Assembly: GCA_018806915.1 (NCBI GenBank)
Contig: JAGKQI010000095.1
Location: 558,001 to 622,000, forward strand
Source of the DNA: Phytophthora colocasiae
Lineage: Eukaryota > Oomycota > Peronosporomycetes > Peronosporales > Peronosporaceae
Direction of reading: 5' to 3'
Length of the DNA: 64,000 nt
Position numbers and translations under genes: made by a program
Shown here: positions 34,652-44,900 of the stretch, in pieces
Layout: every line of letters starts with the position of its first letter
Position numbering within the stretch: position 1 is the first letter of the stretch
The notes under the pieces: model-generated
Seen by the model: only the letters and a program-made list of their open reading frames with translations
Databases searched by the model: none
Told to the model about the DNA's origin: nothing

Positions 34652-35035
34652 GTACGCCAGAAGTCTGGTGTACTCTTCACGACATCTCCGGGGAACTACA
34701 CTTCTTCTTCCAGAACAACTTAGTCGTCTGCATATCGTAGCGTAGTAACAATTCCAAATATAGTTCCCCGACGACCTTCTCTTTTAACATCCTCACACGT
34801 CGTTCAGTAATCTTCTTCTCATAGCATCATCGTAATCCATTCGTAAAATTCCATCATACACACACAACCACAAAATCATCTCCATACAAATTCACATAAC
34901 AATCACCATCTCTGGGAGTCACGTATCCCTGAAATCACATTTCCGAAAGACATGTCTCTCAGACACCTCATCTCTGAAATGCATCGTCTGGTGAACATCA
35001 TTGTTCACCAGAGTTCTCAGAATAAGTTTCAGAGT
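34652..35035. other. Tail-to-tail region between aORF and pol, with hairpin 34987-35012
   Basis: This non-coding stretch separates two convergent genes. A perfect hairpin with 11-bp arms (TCTGGTGAACA / TGTTCACCAGA, loop TCAT) lies 25 bp beyond the pol stop. It recurs near 47022, 52830 and 60516, and in a weaker form near 27266. It may mark shared 3' ends. Copies with the aORF deletion resume within this region. Confidence 0.6.
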
Positions 35036-37624
35036 TTAAACTCTGGGGTGATCGTCTCCAGCTTGCATTGCTTGGAAACGAGCTCGCGCTCGTGCGCTCT
35101 GATTGAACTCATACAACAAAGCGCCACAGTTCAGCTTTGACAAGGGTAGCCACTCTGTCTCGTCGTACCCTTTCCACTTGACCAGGTATTCGCGAAGTCT
35201 CTTGGAGGTCCTGGTACGTTTGCTCCACCGAGTGTCTAGTATCTTTTCCACTTCGTATTCATCGTTCTCGGTGTCGGGCTCCCAGTCTTCTGGCAACAGC
35301 GCTGCATCAAAGTCATCATCCTCATGGACATCAAGTTCCACAGTCGGTCTTCTGGGAAACAAGGCTCTCGGTTTCAGGCGACTTATGTGAACCCAAGGGT
35401 TCACCCGATACCCGGTGTCCTCAACCTTCAGTTTTACGCGAAAATCATCCAACATCTCTTCAACCCGGAAAGGACCATGCCACATGTGTGCGAGTTTCCG
35501 ACTCAACCCCGTTTGTACTTTGGGGATGTATAACCACACGGCATCACCGACGGCAAATCCGGACTTCAGGCGTTCCGACAACTCCTTCCACTTTCGGGTC
35601 TGTTCTTCGGAACGCTCCCGCTTGGCCTTCCTCTGAAGTTCTTCAGCACAGGCTTGAGCGTAGCTGTAATCTCGTTGCATCTTCCGACGCCACTCATAAG
35701 CAGTGCGCTCTTGTACACCAGAAGGTTTTGGACCAAGCATCGCGGACACAGTCCCATGAGCATCCCATCCGTGCACCAGGAAAAATGGTGTTTCCAGACG
35801 GGTCGCGTCAAAGGAAGTGTTCAATGCGAACATCAGACGTTCGGCGTGGTCGTCCCAGTCACTCTGGTCAGCTTCGGCGATGTAGGCCTTGATGGCGCAC
35901 ACGACCGTCTGAACAGATCGCTCTTGTTGGCCGTTCGCCTGAGGACGGTACGCCAGAGTTGCTCGCTGTCTGCTTCCCAGGAGGTCCCGGAAACACCTGA
36001 ATACTTCACTCATGAACCGAGGATCTTGATCATGGCGTATCAGGGAACTAGCTCCGAAGTTCCGGAAGACGCGTTCCTCGTAGGCCTCAGCGACATCTTG
36101 AGCCGTAGTGATACTCATAGGCTTGCACATCACATAGCCTGAGAACATGTCTTGGAACAACAACAGGAACGTGTTGCCTCTGGCAGACTTTGGCATGTGC
36201 GTCACGAAATCCATGGACACCACTTCAAAAGGTCGACTGGGCTCAATGTTGCCGGGCGACGGTCCAGGATTCGGGGGACGCCCCTTGCCGCTAGCACAGT
36301 CCATACACTCCTTGACGAATCTTTCCACATCAGCGTACATACCAAGCCAGTAGAACTCGGAGCTCAGCTTCTCGAACGTACGTTTGATTCCCTGGTGAGC
36401 ACCCTGGTAATCCCCATGAGCATAGTGCAGCATGTCAGCATGCAAGTCTCTGGGAACCACAAGTCTGAGTTCATCAACCATGTCTCTCGGACGTTCTCTG
36501 GTAGCACGGCTGAGGCGGTACAAAACGTCTCTGGAATCCAAGATGAAATCATCGGCAATCCTGGCAAGCTTCCTTACTCGGGGTCGTGGTAGATCTCCCA
36601 CGTCACCCTTAAGGAACTTGATGTGTTCTGCCAGATGAACATCTTGAGCCTGGTGAACTTTGATCCGCTGCCAGCGTTCTTCCTGAAACTCCAATGGTCC
36701 CATGGGTTCATGAGCTTCTACATCGTCTGGTAGGTCTACTTCTCCCTGATTGCGTGCACGAGTGATGGCAGTAAGTACCTTGGCAGCATGAGGCAGGGGT
36801 GCAGACTCTGGCCCTGGGTCACCCATATCCGGTGTACAATCATGTTCACCAGAGGTCTGGTGAACATCGTCCAGGGCTTCAGAAGACATCACTTCGGGAG
36901 GCTTCATCAGCTTCTCTGGGATCTTGGACACCAGCTTCAGATGAGCCAGTTCGTCAGGGTCTTGGACTTGCCAGGACTCACCAAGGACAAGAGTCTTGGA
37001 CGTCAAATAGTCCGCTGCTTGATTGAACTCACGCTTCACGTGCACTAGCTTCAGAGACTGGAACTTGATCTTCAGAGACTCAAACTCGGCTAATTTCCGC
37101 TGCAGGTTAGCCTGATTGCAATTGATCAGTCCTTGAGCTTGCTGGATAGCGATACGGGAGTCTCCGACAACCACTAAGTCCCGGATACCACGTTCCAAAG
37201 CCATCTTCAATCCATTGATCAAACCACAGTATTCTGAGTCATTCACTGTGACGTCTTTCAGAGCGAACCCTTGGGCTTCGAGGATGTTCCACCCCGGGAG
37301 CTCCCAGAGCACACATCCGCAGCTTCCCAGGCGAGTGGATGTCTTGGCGGCACCATCAAAACTCAGAACACAACCTCGGTAGTCAGCCTCTAGCATCTCC
37401 ACGATAATGGGCGCTGGAGGTTTGACTCGCCCCTTGACGGGGATGAGGTTTTCAGAGACCTCATCGAGGTGTTCACGGGGCGTGATGCCCGCTCCAAGAA
37501 TAGCTGGGAGACCGTCTTCATCTCGTTGGATTCGGCGAATCTCCAGGTTCCAATATGACAACTTCAGTCCCCACTTCACGTTCCGACCATCAGCCGAATT
37601 GGATGACAGGAGCCATTTCAACAC
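35036..37624 (-). CDS. RNase H (part), integrase and chromodomain of the near-complete copy
   Basis: This is an 862-codon open frame. It starts in the RT connection/RNase H region (MLKWLLSSNSADGR...), with RNase H landmarks CVLSFDGAAKTSTRLG, DSEYCGLINGL and VVGDSRIAIQQ. A linker and integrase follow, with the H-H-C-C zinc domain, Asp of VSMDF, Asp of RHDQDPRF and Glu of GQQERS, and a C-terminal chromodomain (DEYEVEKILDTRW ... LVKWKGYDETEWLP). All catalytic and zinc positions are present. The frame's start is artificial: it begins at the joint of a tandem duplication that cut it from the RT upstream. The stop codon is next to the hairpin at 34987-35012. Confidence 0.9.
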   Translation of the reverse strand: MLKWLLSSNSADGRNVKWGLKLSYWNLEIRRIQRDEDGLPAILGAGITPREHLDEVSENLIPVKGRVKPPAPIIVEMLEADYRGCVLSFDGAAKTSTRLGSCGCVLWELPGWNILEAQGFALKDVTVNDSEYCGLINGLKMALERGIRDLVVVGDSRIAIQQAQGLINCNQANLQRKLAEFESLKIKFQSLKLVHVKREFNQAADYLTSKTLVLGESWQVQDPDELAHLKLVSKIPEKLMKPPEVMSSEALDDVHQTSGEHDCTPDMGDPGPESAPLPHAAKVLTAITRARNQGEVDLPDDVEAHEPMGPLEFQEERWQRIKVHQAQDVHLAEHIKFLKGDVGDLPRPRVRKLARIADDFILDSRDVLYRLSRATRERPRDMVDELRLVVPRDLHADMLHYAHGDYQGAHQGIKRTFEKLSSEFYWLGMYADVERFVKECMDCASGKGRPPNPGPSPGNIEPSRPFEVVSMDFVTHMPKSARGNTFLLLFQDMFSGYVMCKPMSITTAQDVAEAYEERVFRNFGASSLIRHDQDPRFMSEVFRCFRDLLGSRQRATLAYRPQANGQQERSVQTVVCAIKAYIAEADQSDWDDHAERLMFALNTSFDATRLETPFFLVHGWDAHGTVSAMLGPKPSGVQERTAYEWRRKMQRDYSYAQACAEELQRKAKRERSEEQTRKWKELSERLKSGFAVGDAVWLYIPKVQTGLSRKLAHMWHGPFRVEEMLDDFRVKLKVEDTGYRVNPWVHISRLKPRALFPRRPTVELDVHEDDDFDAALLPEDWEPDTENDEYEVEKILDTRWSKRTRTSKRLREYLVKWKGYDETEWLPLSKLNCGALLYEFNQSARARARFQAMQAGDDHPRV

Positions 37625-38854
37625 CGAGCACCCTGGTAATCCCCATGAGCATAGTGCAGCATGTCAGCATGCAAGTCTCTGGGAACCACAAGTCTGAGTT
37701 CATCAACCATGTCTCTCGGACGTTCTCTGGTAGCACGGCTGAGGCGGTACAAAACGTCTCTGGAATCCAAGATGAAATCATCGGCAATCCTGGCAAGCTT
37801 CCTTACTCGGGGTCGTGGTAGATCTCCCACGTCACCCTTAAGGAACTTGATGTGTTCTGCCAGATGAACATCTTGAGCCTGGTGAACTTTGATCCGCTGC
37901 CAGCGTTCTTCCTGAAACTCCAATGGTCCCATGGGTTCATGAGCTTCTACATCGTCTGGTAGGTCTACTTCTCCCTGATTGCGTGCACGAGTGATGGCAG
38001 TAAGTACCTTGGCAGCATGAGGCAGGGGTGCAGACTCTGGCCCTGGGTCACCCATATCCGGTGTACAATCATGTTCACCAGAGGTCTGGTGAACATCGTC
38101 CGGGGCTTCAGAAGACATCACTTCGGGAGGCTTCATCAGCTTCTCTGGGATCTTGGACACCAGCTTCAGATGAGCCAGTTCGTCAGGGTCTTGGACTTGC
38201 CAGGACTCACCAAGGACAAGAGTCTTGGACGTCAAATAGTCCGCTGCTTGATTGAACTCACGCTTCACGTGCACTAGCTTCAGAGACTGGAACTTGATCT
38301 TCAGAGACTCAAACTCGGCTAATTTCCGCTGCAGGTTAGCCTGATTGCAATTGATCAGTCCTTGAGCTTGCTGGATAGCGATACGGGAGTCTCCGACAAC
38401 CACTAAGTCCCGGATACCACGTTCCAAAGCCATCTTCAATCCATTGATCAAACCACAGTATTCTGAGTCATTCACTGTGACGTCTTTCAGAGCGAACCCT
38501 TGGGCTTCGAGGATGTTCCACCCAGGAGCTCCCAGAGCACACATCCGCAGCTTCCCAGGCGAGTGGATGTCTTGGCGGCACCATCAAAACTCAGAACACA
38601 ACCTCGGTAGTCAGCCTCTAGCATCTCCACGATAATGGGCGCTGGAGGTTTGACTCGCCCCTTGACGGGGATGAGGTTTTCAGAGACCTCATCGAGGTGT
38701 TCACGGGGCGTGATGCCCGCTCCAAGAATAGCTGGGAGACCGTCTTCATCTCGTTGGATTCGGCGAATCTCCAGGTTCCAATATGACAACTTCAGTCCCC
38801 ACTTCACGTTCCGACCATCAGCCGAATTGGATGACAGGAGCCATTTCAACACCG
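36397..38854. repeat. 1,229-bp tandem duplication inside pol
   Basis: Segment 36397-37625 is repeated at 37626-38854 in direct orientation. It covers the connection/RNase H region to the start of integrase. Short homology (GAGC) spans the joint at 37626. The length is not a multiple of three, so the duplication itself destroys the reading frame. The second copy carries a one-base loss near 38522. Confidence 0.9.
37618..38544 (-). pseudogene. Duplicated RNase H - integrase N-terminus fragment
   Basis: This 308-codon frame repeats the RNase H C-terminal part, the linker and the first integrase residues, then ends at the duplication joint after HGDYQGA, before the zinc domain is complete. It is out of phase with both neighbours. 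No function of its own is likely. Confidence 0.85.
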
Positions 38855-39872
38855 AATGTCTGGTGTACACCGTGATCACGGGACTCGTGTTTACCAGGGC
38901 CCGAAAGTTCTCCAGAACCCTGAGAATCGCGATGACCTCCTTCTCTGCGATGTGATACCGGAGTTCTGCCTCATTCAGCACACGTCCAGTGAACCGTACG
39001 GGGTGTATCACTCCATCGTACTCCTGTCCCAAGACGGCTGAAGCAGCCCACGGGTTCGCATGAGGTATAATAACGAAAGGTCTAGTGCGATCTGGGTGTC
39101 TGAGGAGCGGTGTCGAGATAATCTTGCGCTTCAGGATCTCAAAGGCTTCCTTCGCTCGAGCCAAATCTCGACCGGCGCGAATCTGTTCATCGGACAACTC
39201 GTAGAGCACAGCAGCGATCACCGGTAAGTCTTCAATAAACTTGTTGTAGTAATTCAAACTTCCCATGAAACTCTGTACTCCCTTGAGTGTCGATGGAAAC
39301 GGCAATTCTTCCACTCCTTTGACGACCTTCGGCGTGGCTTTCAGTCCTTCAGCACTGATCTCATGCGACAGATAAGGAATCGTCAGCTTCCCGAACTCGC
39401 TCTTGGGCAGGCTCACAGAAATGTTCCAGTATCTGAGTCTGAAGAGCAAGGCGTTCAGGTCTTCACAAAGTTGATCCCAGGTAGGCGCCCCATGAGCAAT
39501 GTCGTCAATGTAAGAACTTCGACCGAGTACCGGTCCCAAGAAGGACAGGACTGGGATGTTCCTCTGAAAGACGGTCATTTGGTCGGTGAGCACCGGAACC
39601 TCTGGCATGTGTTCATCAGAGTTCTGAAGTTGTTCACCAGACATCAGACCATGTACATCAGAGTTCTGGGGTTCTAACTTCAGGAATTCCAGCACATCAG
39701 GATCAACATTGGCCTCTTCTTCAGGTGACAATCGCACGAACCCCCACAGGCAGTTATCCAGCATAGCCTGGTACACCAGAGGGGCGTTCTTCAGACCGAA
39801 GGGCATTCTCACCCACTGGAAGTGTCCAAATGGGCAGATGAACGCTGAGATCAGCCTTGCACGCTCCGTCAT
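38487..39872 (-). pseudogene. Reverse transcriptase C-terminal part and RNase H start
   Basis: The RT palm and thumb are clear: PFGHFQWVRMPFGLKNAP, the catalytic box YIDD (SSYIDDIAHGA), and the downstream LGHxIS-like YLSHEIS. RNase H follows, with WAASAVLGQ, the HIAEKE-like segment and FDGAA. An unusual insert of ~90 residues (SPEEEANVDPDVLEFLK ... PVLSFLGPVLG) separates the template-grip region from YIDD. The frame starts directly after an in-frame TGA and runs into the duplication at its other end. Confidence 0.88.
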
Positions 39873-40298
39873 TCAGAATAGCCCAAAACCACTCGCCATA
39901 TCCAGACTCATAAACCAGAGTGCTGCCTCAAATCCAATCAACAGATCGTCTATCAGGGGCAACGGATAGCGCGACAACTGGATGAAACCATTCACCACTC
40001 GATAATCAATGCACATGCGTATATCCACACCATTCTTCTTGAGAACAATCACTATTGGTGATGCCCAAAGGCGAAGTCGAGTACTCGAAATGAGTCCGGT
40101 CTCCAGGAGCTTCTTCAGCAGTTCGTACACCTTGATCATCAGATGAGGAGCGACGGACCTCGGACGTTGGGCAACCGGTTTAGCGTCTCCCACGTCCAAG
40201 TCACAGACCACGCCCCTTGCCGGAGCAGGTGCGGCATTGCCGTCTCCCAGAAAGATTTTCCGATGATACTTCAGGATGTCCCTGAGTTTCTTCTCCAT
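39873..40298 (-). pseudogene. Reverse transcriptase N-terminal part, ended by in-frame TGA
   Basis: Fingers and palm of a Ty3/Gypsy RT: SPIVIVLKKNG, RMCIDYRVVN, YPLPLIDDLL and the catalytic-Asp segment SLDMASGFG. The TGA at 39873-39875 is in the same phase as the following RT part, so a single codon interrupts the protein within a normally conserved motif. Two nearby compensating indels are possible, since GFWA would be expected where GFGL is read. Confidence 0.88.
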
Positions 40299-41050
40299 CT
40301 CCGGCGTCGTCTTCCGGGAACTCCGACATCAGCCTTATCGATGTCGCATTCAGGGGTCAAATCTTCCAATTCAGGTAGCATAACCAGTTGGTCACGTAGC
40401 TGAGAGAGTAGGTCTGTTCCTTCCCATATGTAGACACCGGGTTCCAGATCCAATTCCTCATTCGTGACTCGCATGCACCGCTCGTACTCAGCTCGGAGCT
40501 TTTCCACAGGGGTGCCTGGCATACTCTGGATTGGGATGTCCCACGAACAGTCTGTCGGATCCTCATCTCCCATGGACAGTTCATCAGAAACACTCAAGGT
40601 GACTTCCTCCTCGATAATGTTACTCGAAATTCCAGACGTGGTCTCAGAATGTTTCCGGGTCACTCTCTCTGACAGCAACGTCAAATCTCCGGTGTCCACA
40701 GCGGTATCTCGGGTCTCCTCTTCTCCGGCATCCACCCAGTCATCTGTCTGCGTAGCCACATCCAAAGCGAAACGAACTCGTTTTGTTCGTGGGACCGAAG
40801 TAGGCCTCACAAACTGTACTCGAGCATTGTCCAGCCTTGGGCGCTGTAAGATCTTAGTTGGCCACGGGTATACCGGGTGATCCACACACGGAGGTTGGGG
40901 TATCAAATCCTCCAAGTCAGCTTCAGCCTTCAAACGTCTCTTCGTTTCTGGTGACGGAGTGTTCTCCAGAATCAAAACTTCCCAGTCACGGTAAGCTGCA
41001 GAGCCTGGCCGTACGAAGCGACCATGTCGTGGGAAAAATCCATACTCCAC
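40271..41050 (-). pseudogene. Linker ORF between protease and RT
   Basis: This 259-codon frame begins with FVRPGSAAYRDWEVLILE, a junction sequence I associate with oomycete Gypsy pol. It continues into an acidic, Ser/Thr-rich linker without a known domain, and ends in an Arg-rich run next to RT. It overlaps protease (to 40972) and RT (from 40298) in different phases, so one-base shifts near 41040 and 40290 separate one polyprotein. Confidence 0.7.
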
Positions 41051-41670
41051 AATCCTGCAACGTCAGAAAATTCATTCACCCAAGTTTTCTTGTCAGAGAT
41101 GTTCACCACGCGCACCGCCACAGGCCATGACCGGGCTGCATAAATCAATTGAGTCACCCAACGGTCTCCACGTCCCGTCCACACGACTTCTCGTTGTGGG
41201 TTCGTCGGACCATAATCAATGCGAACAATGAATTCTTCACCAGGTCTCAGAAGTACAGCTTCACTTGGTCTGATGGACCTGTTCCTGCCTATGTGATCAC
41301 CAGGCTCCCAGCTGCACATCATCACCACGACTTCGTCTGGCATAGATACCAGTCCCTCACGAACGCTGATCCTCAGACCAGCGGCGAACATGAATCCCAT
41401 TCCCAATAGCACGTTTATACCTTCGCCGATATTCGCAACCCAGACATCAACAATGTAAACCACTCTCGGTCCGAGAGTCAGCTTGATCTCAGCACTGGCA
41501 CCAATGTACGTCGGAACTCCTCCCATCCCAGATACCCTTGTTTGTTTGTGTGACTTAAGCCTGAGTCCGAGCTTACGCGCAAAGTCGTAACTCAGGATGT
41601 TAATAGTCGCACCGGTGTCTAGGAGAATCTTGGTCCGATGATCATTGACAGCGCCATGCACCATAACCAC
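40972..41670 (-). pseudogene. Retroviral-type aspartic protease
   Basis: It contains the active-site motif LLDTGATINIL and the second conserved region INVLLGMGFM. It would cleave Gag and Gag-Pol. The real domain probably starts further upstream, because an in-phase sequence (YYGWWEDHY...) follows a TAG at 41719-41721 and runs into this frame. The C-terminal ~50 codons are out of phase with the next ORF. Confidence 0.88.
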
Positions 41671-41718
41671 ATCACACTTTGCAGGATTAGCGTAGTGATC
41701 TTCCCACCAGCCATAATA

Positions 41719-41925
41719 CTATCCGTCTTTCAGACGAAACTGGACTGTGTCGTCCGGAGGCGGTTCATTGTCCTTCGGAAAGTCCGGTGAACAGTCTCTC
41801 GGAAGGTCCGATGAACTGTCTCTCAGACGCGGAATTTCTGAAGACATGGCTGGTTCTTGAGCTAAAGCGGTCATGCAATGTTGATTTTTACGTTGGGTTG
41901 TTTTCAGCTCCGGTCCTACGTACAC
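41719..41925 (-). pseudogene. Gag-protease spacer fragment, ended by TAG
   Basis: This 68-codon frame lies between the Gag stop (41991) and the protease, in the protease phase. It is rich in Asp, Pro and Ser, and no domain is visible. The in-phase TAG at 41719-41721 separates it from the protease. It is either a decay mutation or a readthrough site; the sequence alone cannot decide. Confidence 0.5.
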
Positions 41926-41990
41926 TAGAACACATAACTCTGGGGGTGTGCCTTGCCCGGCGCGTTTCGGATCCCCATCCGACGGGCTTG

Positions 41991-44900
41991 CTAGTTTAAC
42001 TGTTTCCCAGAGTCAGCCTCGTCACCCAGGAGTTTCTCCAGTAGGTGATCCGGCAGGTCCTTCAGTGTACCTTGACGGGCTAGTTTCTTGAGGGATTCCA
42101 GAGTCTTGATGTCTTCGCATGGTCTCCCAGAGTGCACCTTTCCGCAAACCTCACACGGCGGTACTCGGTACATCCTGCTCGGGTGACCCTTCTCCTGACA
42201 ACGGTCGCAGATGATGTCTCGCCAACAGTTCTCTTCTGAATGACCCGAGCGGCGACAATTCTCACAGAACTTGTTCCAGTAGTCAGGGTTGTCCCGACGT
42301 GTATGTTGGAAGTCTTGACCTGATGATCCTCTGGGAGACTGGGGCGGCGGTCGCCATCCCATGTTGTCCATGACCCGGTAGACTTCGTTTGTCAGAGTCT
42401 GAGTCCAATCAGCACCACCAGGTGCTTGAGAGGCAGCTTGTACACCAGACGAAGATTGTACACCAGACGAAGATTGTACACCAGACATCTCGCGATCATG
42501 TTCTGACGCCGAGGTTCTGGCGTCCTTCTCTTGAGTTCGGACGTCAGCGTCTTCATCTTCCAAGTCATCTGAGTCTGCTTCTCGGGCGACGTAAGTCTTC
42601 CCCATACGCTTTGGCTTAAACTGGCCGCGTGGAAGATTGTCCGCTCGGAAGTCCCGATGTCTGGTGGTCGTAGTATCCTGATCAGCAGTTCGCCAGACAT
42701 CTTCATCCTGTTGCAGAGCATATTCCAAGTCCGAGATACTCCTGAACTTCCTGCCTTGTAACGCAATCTTCAGACGCTCGTCCTTCAGCTTGGTGATGTA
42801 CCTCAGAACGTGTTTCTCCAGGCGTTTGGAGGATTTTCTGAAGTCCACCTCAGCTTTCCCGGCGGCCGAGTTCAGGCGATAGAAGAAGTCCAACGGAGTC
42901 TCGGAACTCTTCATTTCCATCGTGAAGTATCTCTCGGAGTATGATGACCGGGCCTTGCAATAGCGCCTGCGAAACTCTGATGACAATTCCTTCCAGTCAC
43001 GGGATACGCTCTTCGGAAGCTGGTTGAACCAATCTCTGGCAGACACCGGGAGCTTCAGCTTGAGCTCTTGAATGCGGGTCTTGTTCGTCCATGCTCCCTG
43101 AGATGCCATGTTCACGAAGCGCTCCCACCAGTGAGCCCGTTCTCGTAATGTCGCTCGGGGATCAAATTCCCCGATGACACTTGAGTTTATGAAGGGCCTC
43201 ATAGTCAGCAGAGTCGCTCCAGCTTGTCCATGGGACGCAGAAGTCAGGTTAACAACCTCCGGAGGATCCAAGTCATCAGACGACGAATTACTGGAGTCCG
43301 AGCTTGAGTCACTGGAGCTTCCACCAGGATCTGGGTCATTCCTGCGTCTTCCAGGCTTCCGAGGAGCATCTTCGGAGCGTCTTTCACTGGGTTTCCGGTG
43401 TCCATCGCGCCTGGGAGTCGCTGGGCGCCTTCCTTCAACCTTGACCTCGGTCAGGGGAGCCGCTTGAGCCGTCTGGGTCGTCGTGGCGGCCGCGCCATGC
43501 CTTCCAGCCTTCGCGCGCTTGGTGTCGGTCGATATCCGTAGGGGAAGAGGCGTATGGAAGGCCTCCGTCGTTTTAATGGGTGTAACCCTACCGACTCCTT
43601 CTGATCCCCTATCCCCAGATGTGCAATCTCCCGTATCCCGACTGTTCACCAGAGGTCCGGTTGCCGGTTTAGGGTCATGTTCATCAGGGATCCGACTTGA
43701 AGTTGCTACCTCAGGGTAGGCGACCCCTTGAACTTGGGACAATGTTGCACGAAGGTTCCTCAATTCTGCGGCCTGGAAGCGCTGAATGTTCTGGGAACTC
43801 TCTCGCTCCCTGTCGCGCTCCGATTCAACGTCGTGCACCCGCTGTCGAAAGGTCTCCATTTGCGAAATCCAGTCACGTTTCAGCTCGTCTGCCCAACGTG
43901 CGCGTTCGGCTTCGGCCTCGGCTTCCCGTTGTTTCCAGCGATCTGCAAACTCGGTCTCCAGACGCTGTACGTCGGAAAACCGTTCACCAGAGCCTAGTTC
44001 GTCGGACACCTGTCTCTCAGACGATTTCGAATGGTACTTGAGCTTGGACTCTGACGCTTGACTCCGACGTTCTTCCAAGTCATCCACGCGTCTCTGAGCT
44101 TCCAGTCTGGCGCTCTCAGACTCAAGTAGTCGGTTGGTAAGTATCTGGATCTGCTGGCGCGTATCAAGTTCTCGTTGTTCACGTCGACGTTCACGCTCCA
44201 TGGATTCCAGACGTTCTCTGGCCAGAAATTCCTTCTGCTCCTGTTCCATTCGACGCTGCCATTCCTGTTGCTGCCGCATAGCGTTCAGTTCGATCTGCGC
44301 TGGGCCTGATCTCTGGGAACTTCGTGTGCGGCTTGACGCAACGGAACTCAAGCGTCTGGAAGACACTTTCTGGTGATCTTCGTTCTTCAGACTCTGATGT
44401 CTGCTCTGGTGACTTCTCCCATGACTCGAGACGGACGATGATGGAGCTTCTGGCGTCCGGTGAACAGAATCTCTGGTAGACAACTGTCTCTCGGACTTCA
44501 CTTCTGGAAACTCCGGCTTCTCTTCCAACATCTCGAAGTCATCGGGCTCCGACTTCACCGGCATCAGTGTTCGTGTCACGTGGATTCCCATAGACTCTCC
44601 GGCGACCATTCCTCCGGCATCAGTACCTTGGGCGATCATCGCCAGACCTCCGACAGACAACGGCAAATGTGCAGACGCCCCTCGACTCATGGTCAGCGAC
44701 GAGTCTGTGGAACTTCCACGAGAGGTCTGGAGTCCCGACGAGTGATCATCAGACGTACGCGAGGTCCCAATAACACATGGCACAGGCGCATCAGTCGTCA
44801 CAGAGCTACCTCGATCTTCAGACATTGGCACACCAGACTCCAAACGAGTGCTATCAGAGTGGCTCTCGTATACCGGCAGCGAACTCAGCGATGGCGTCGA

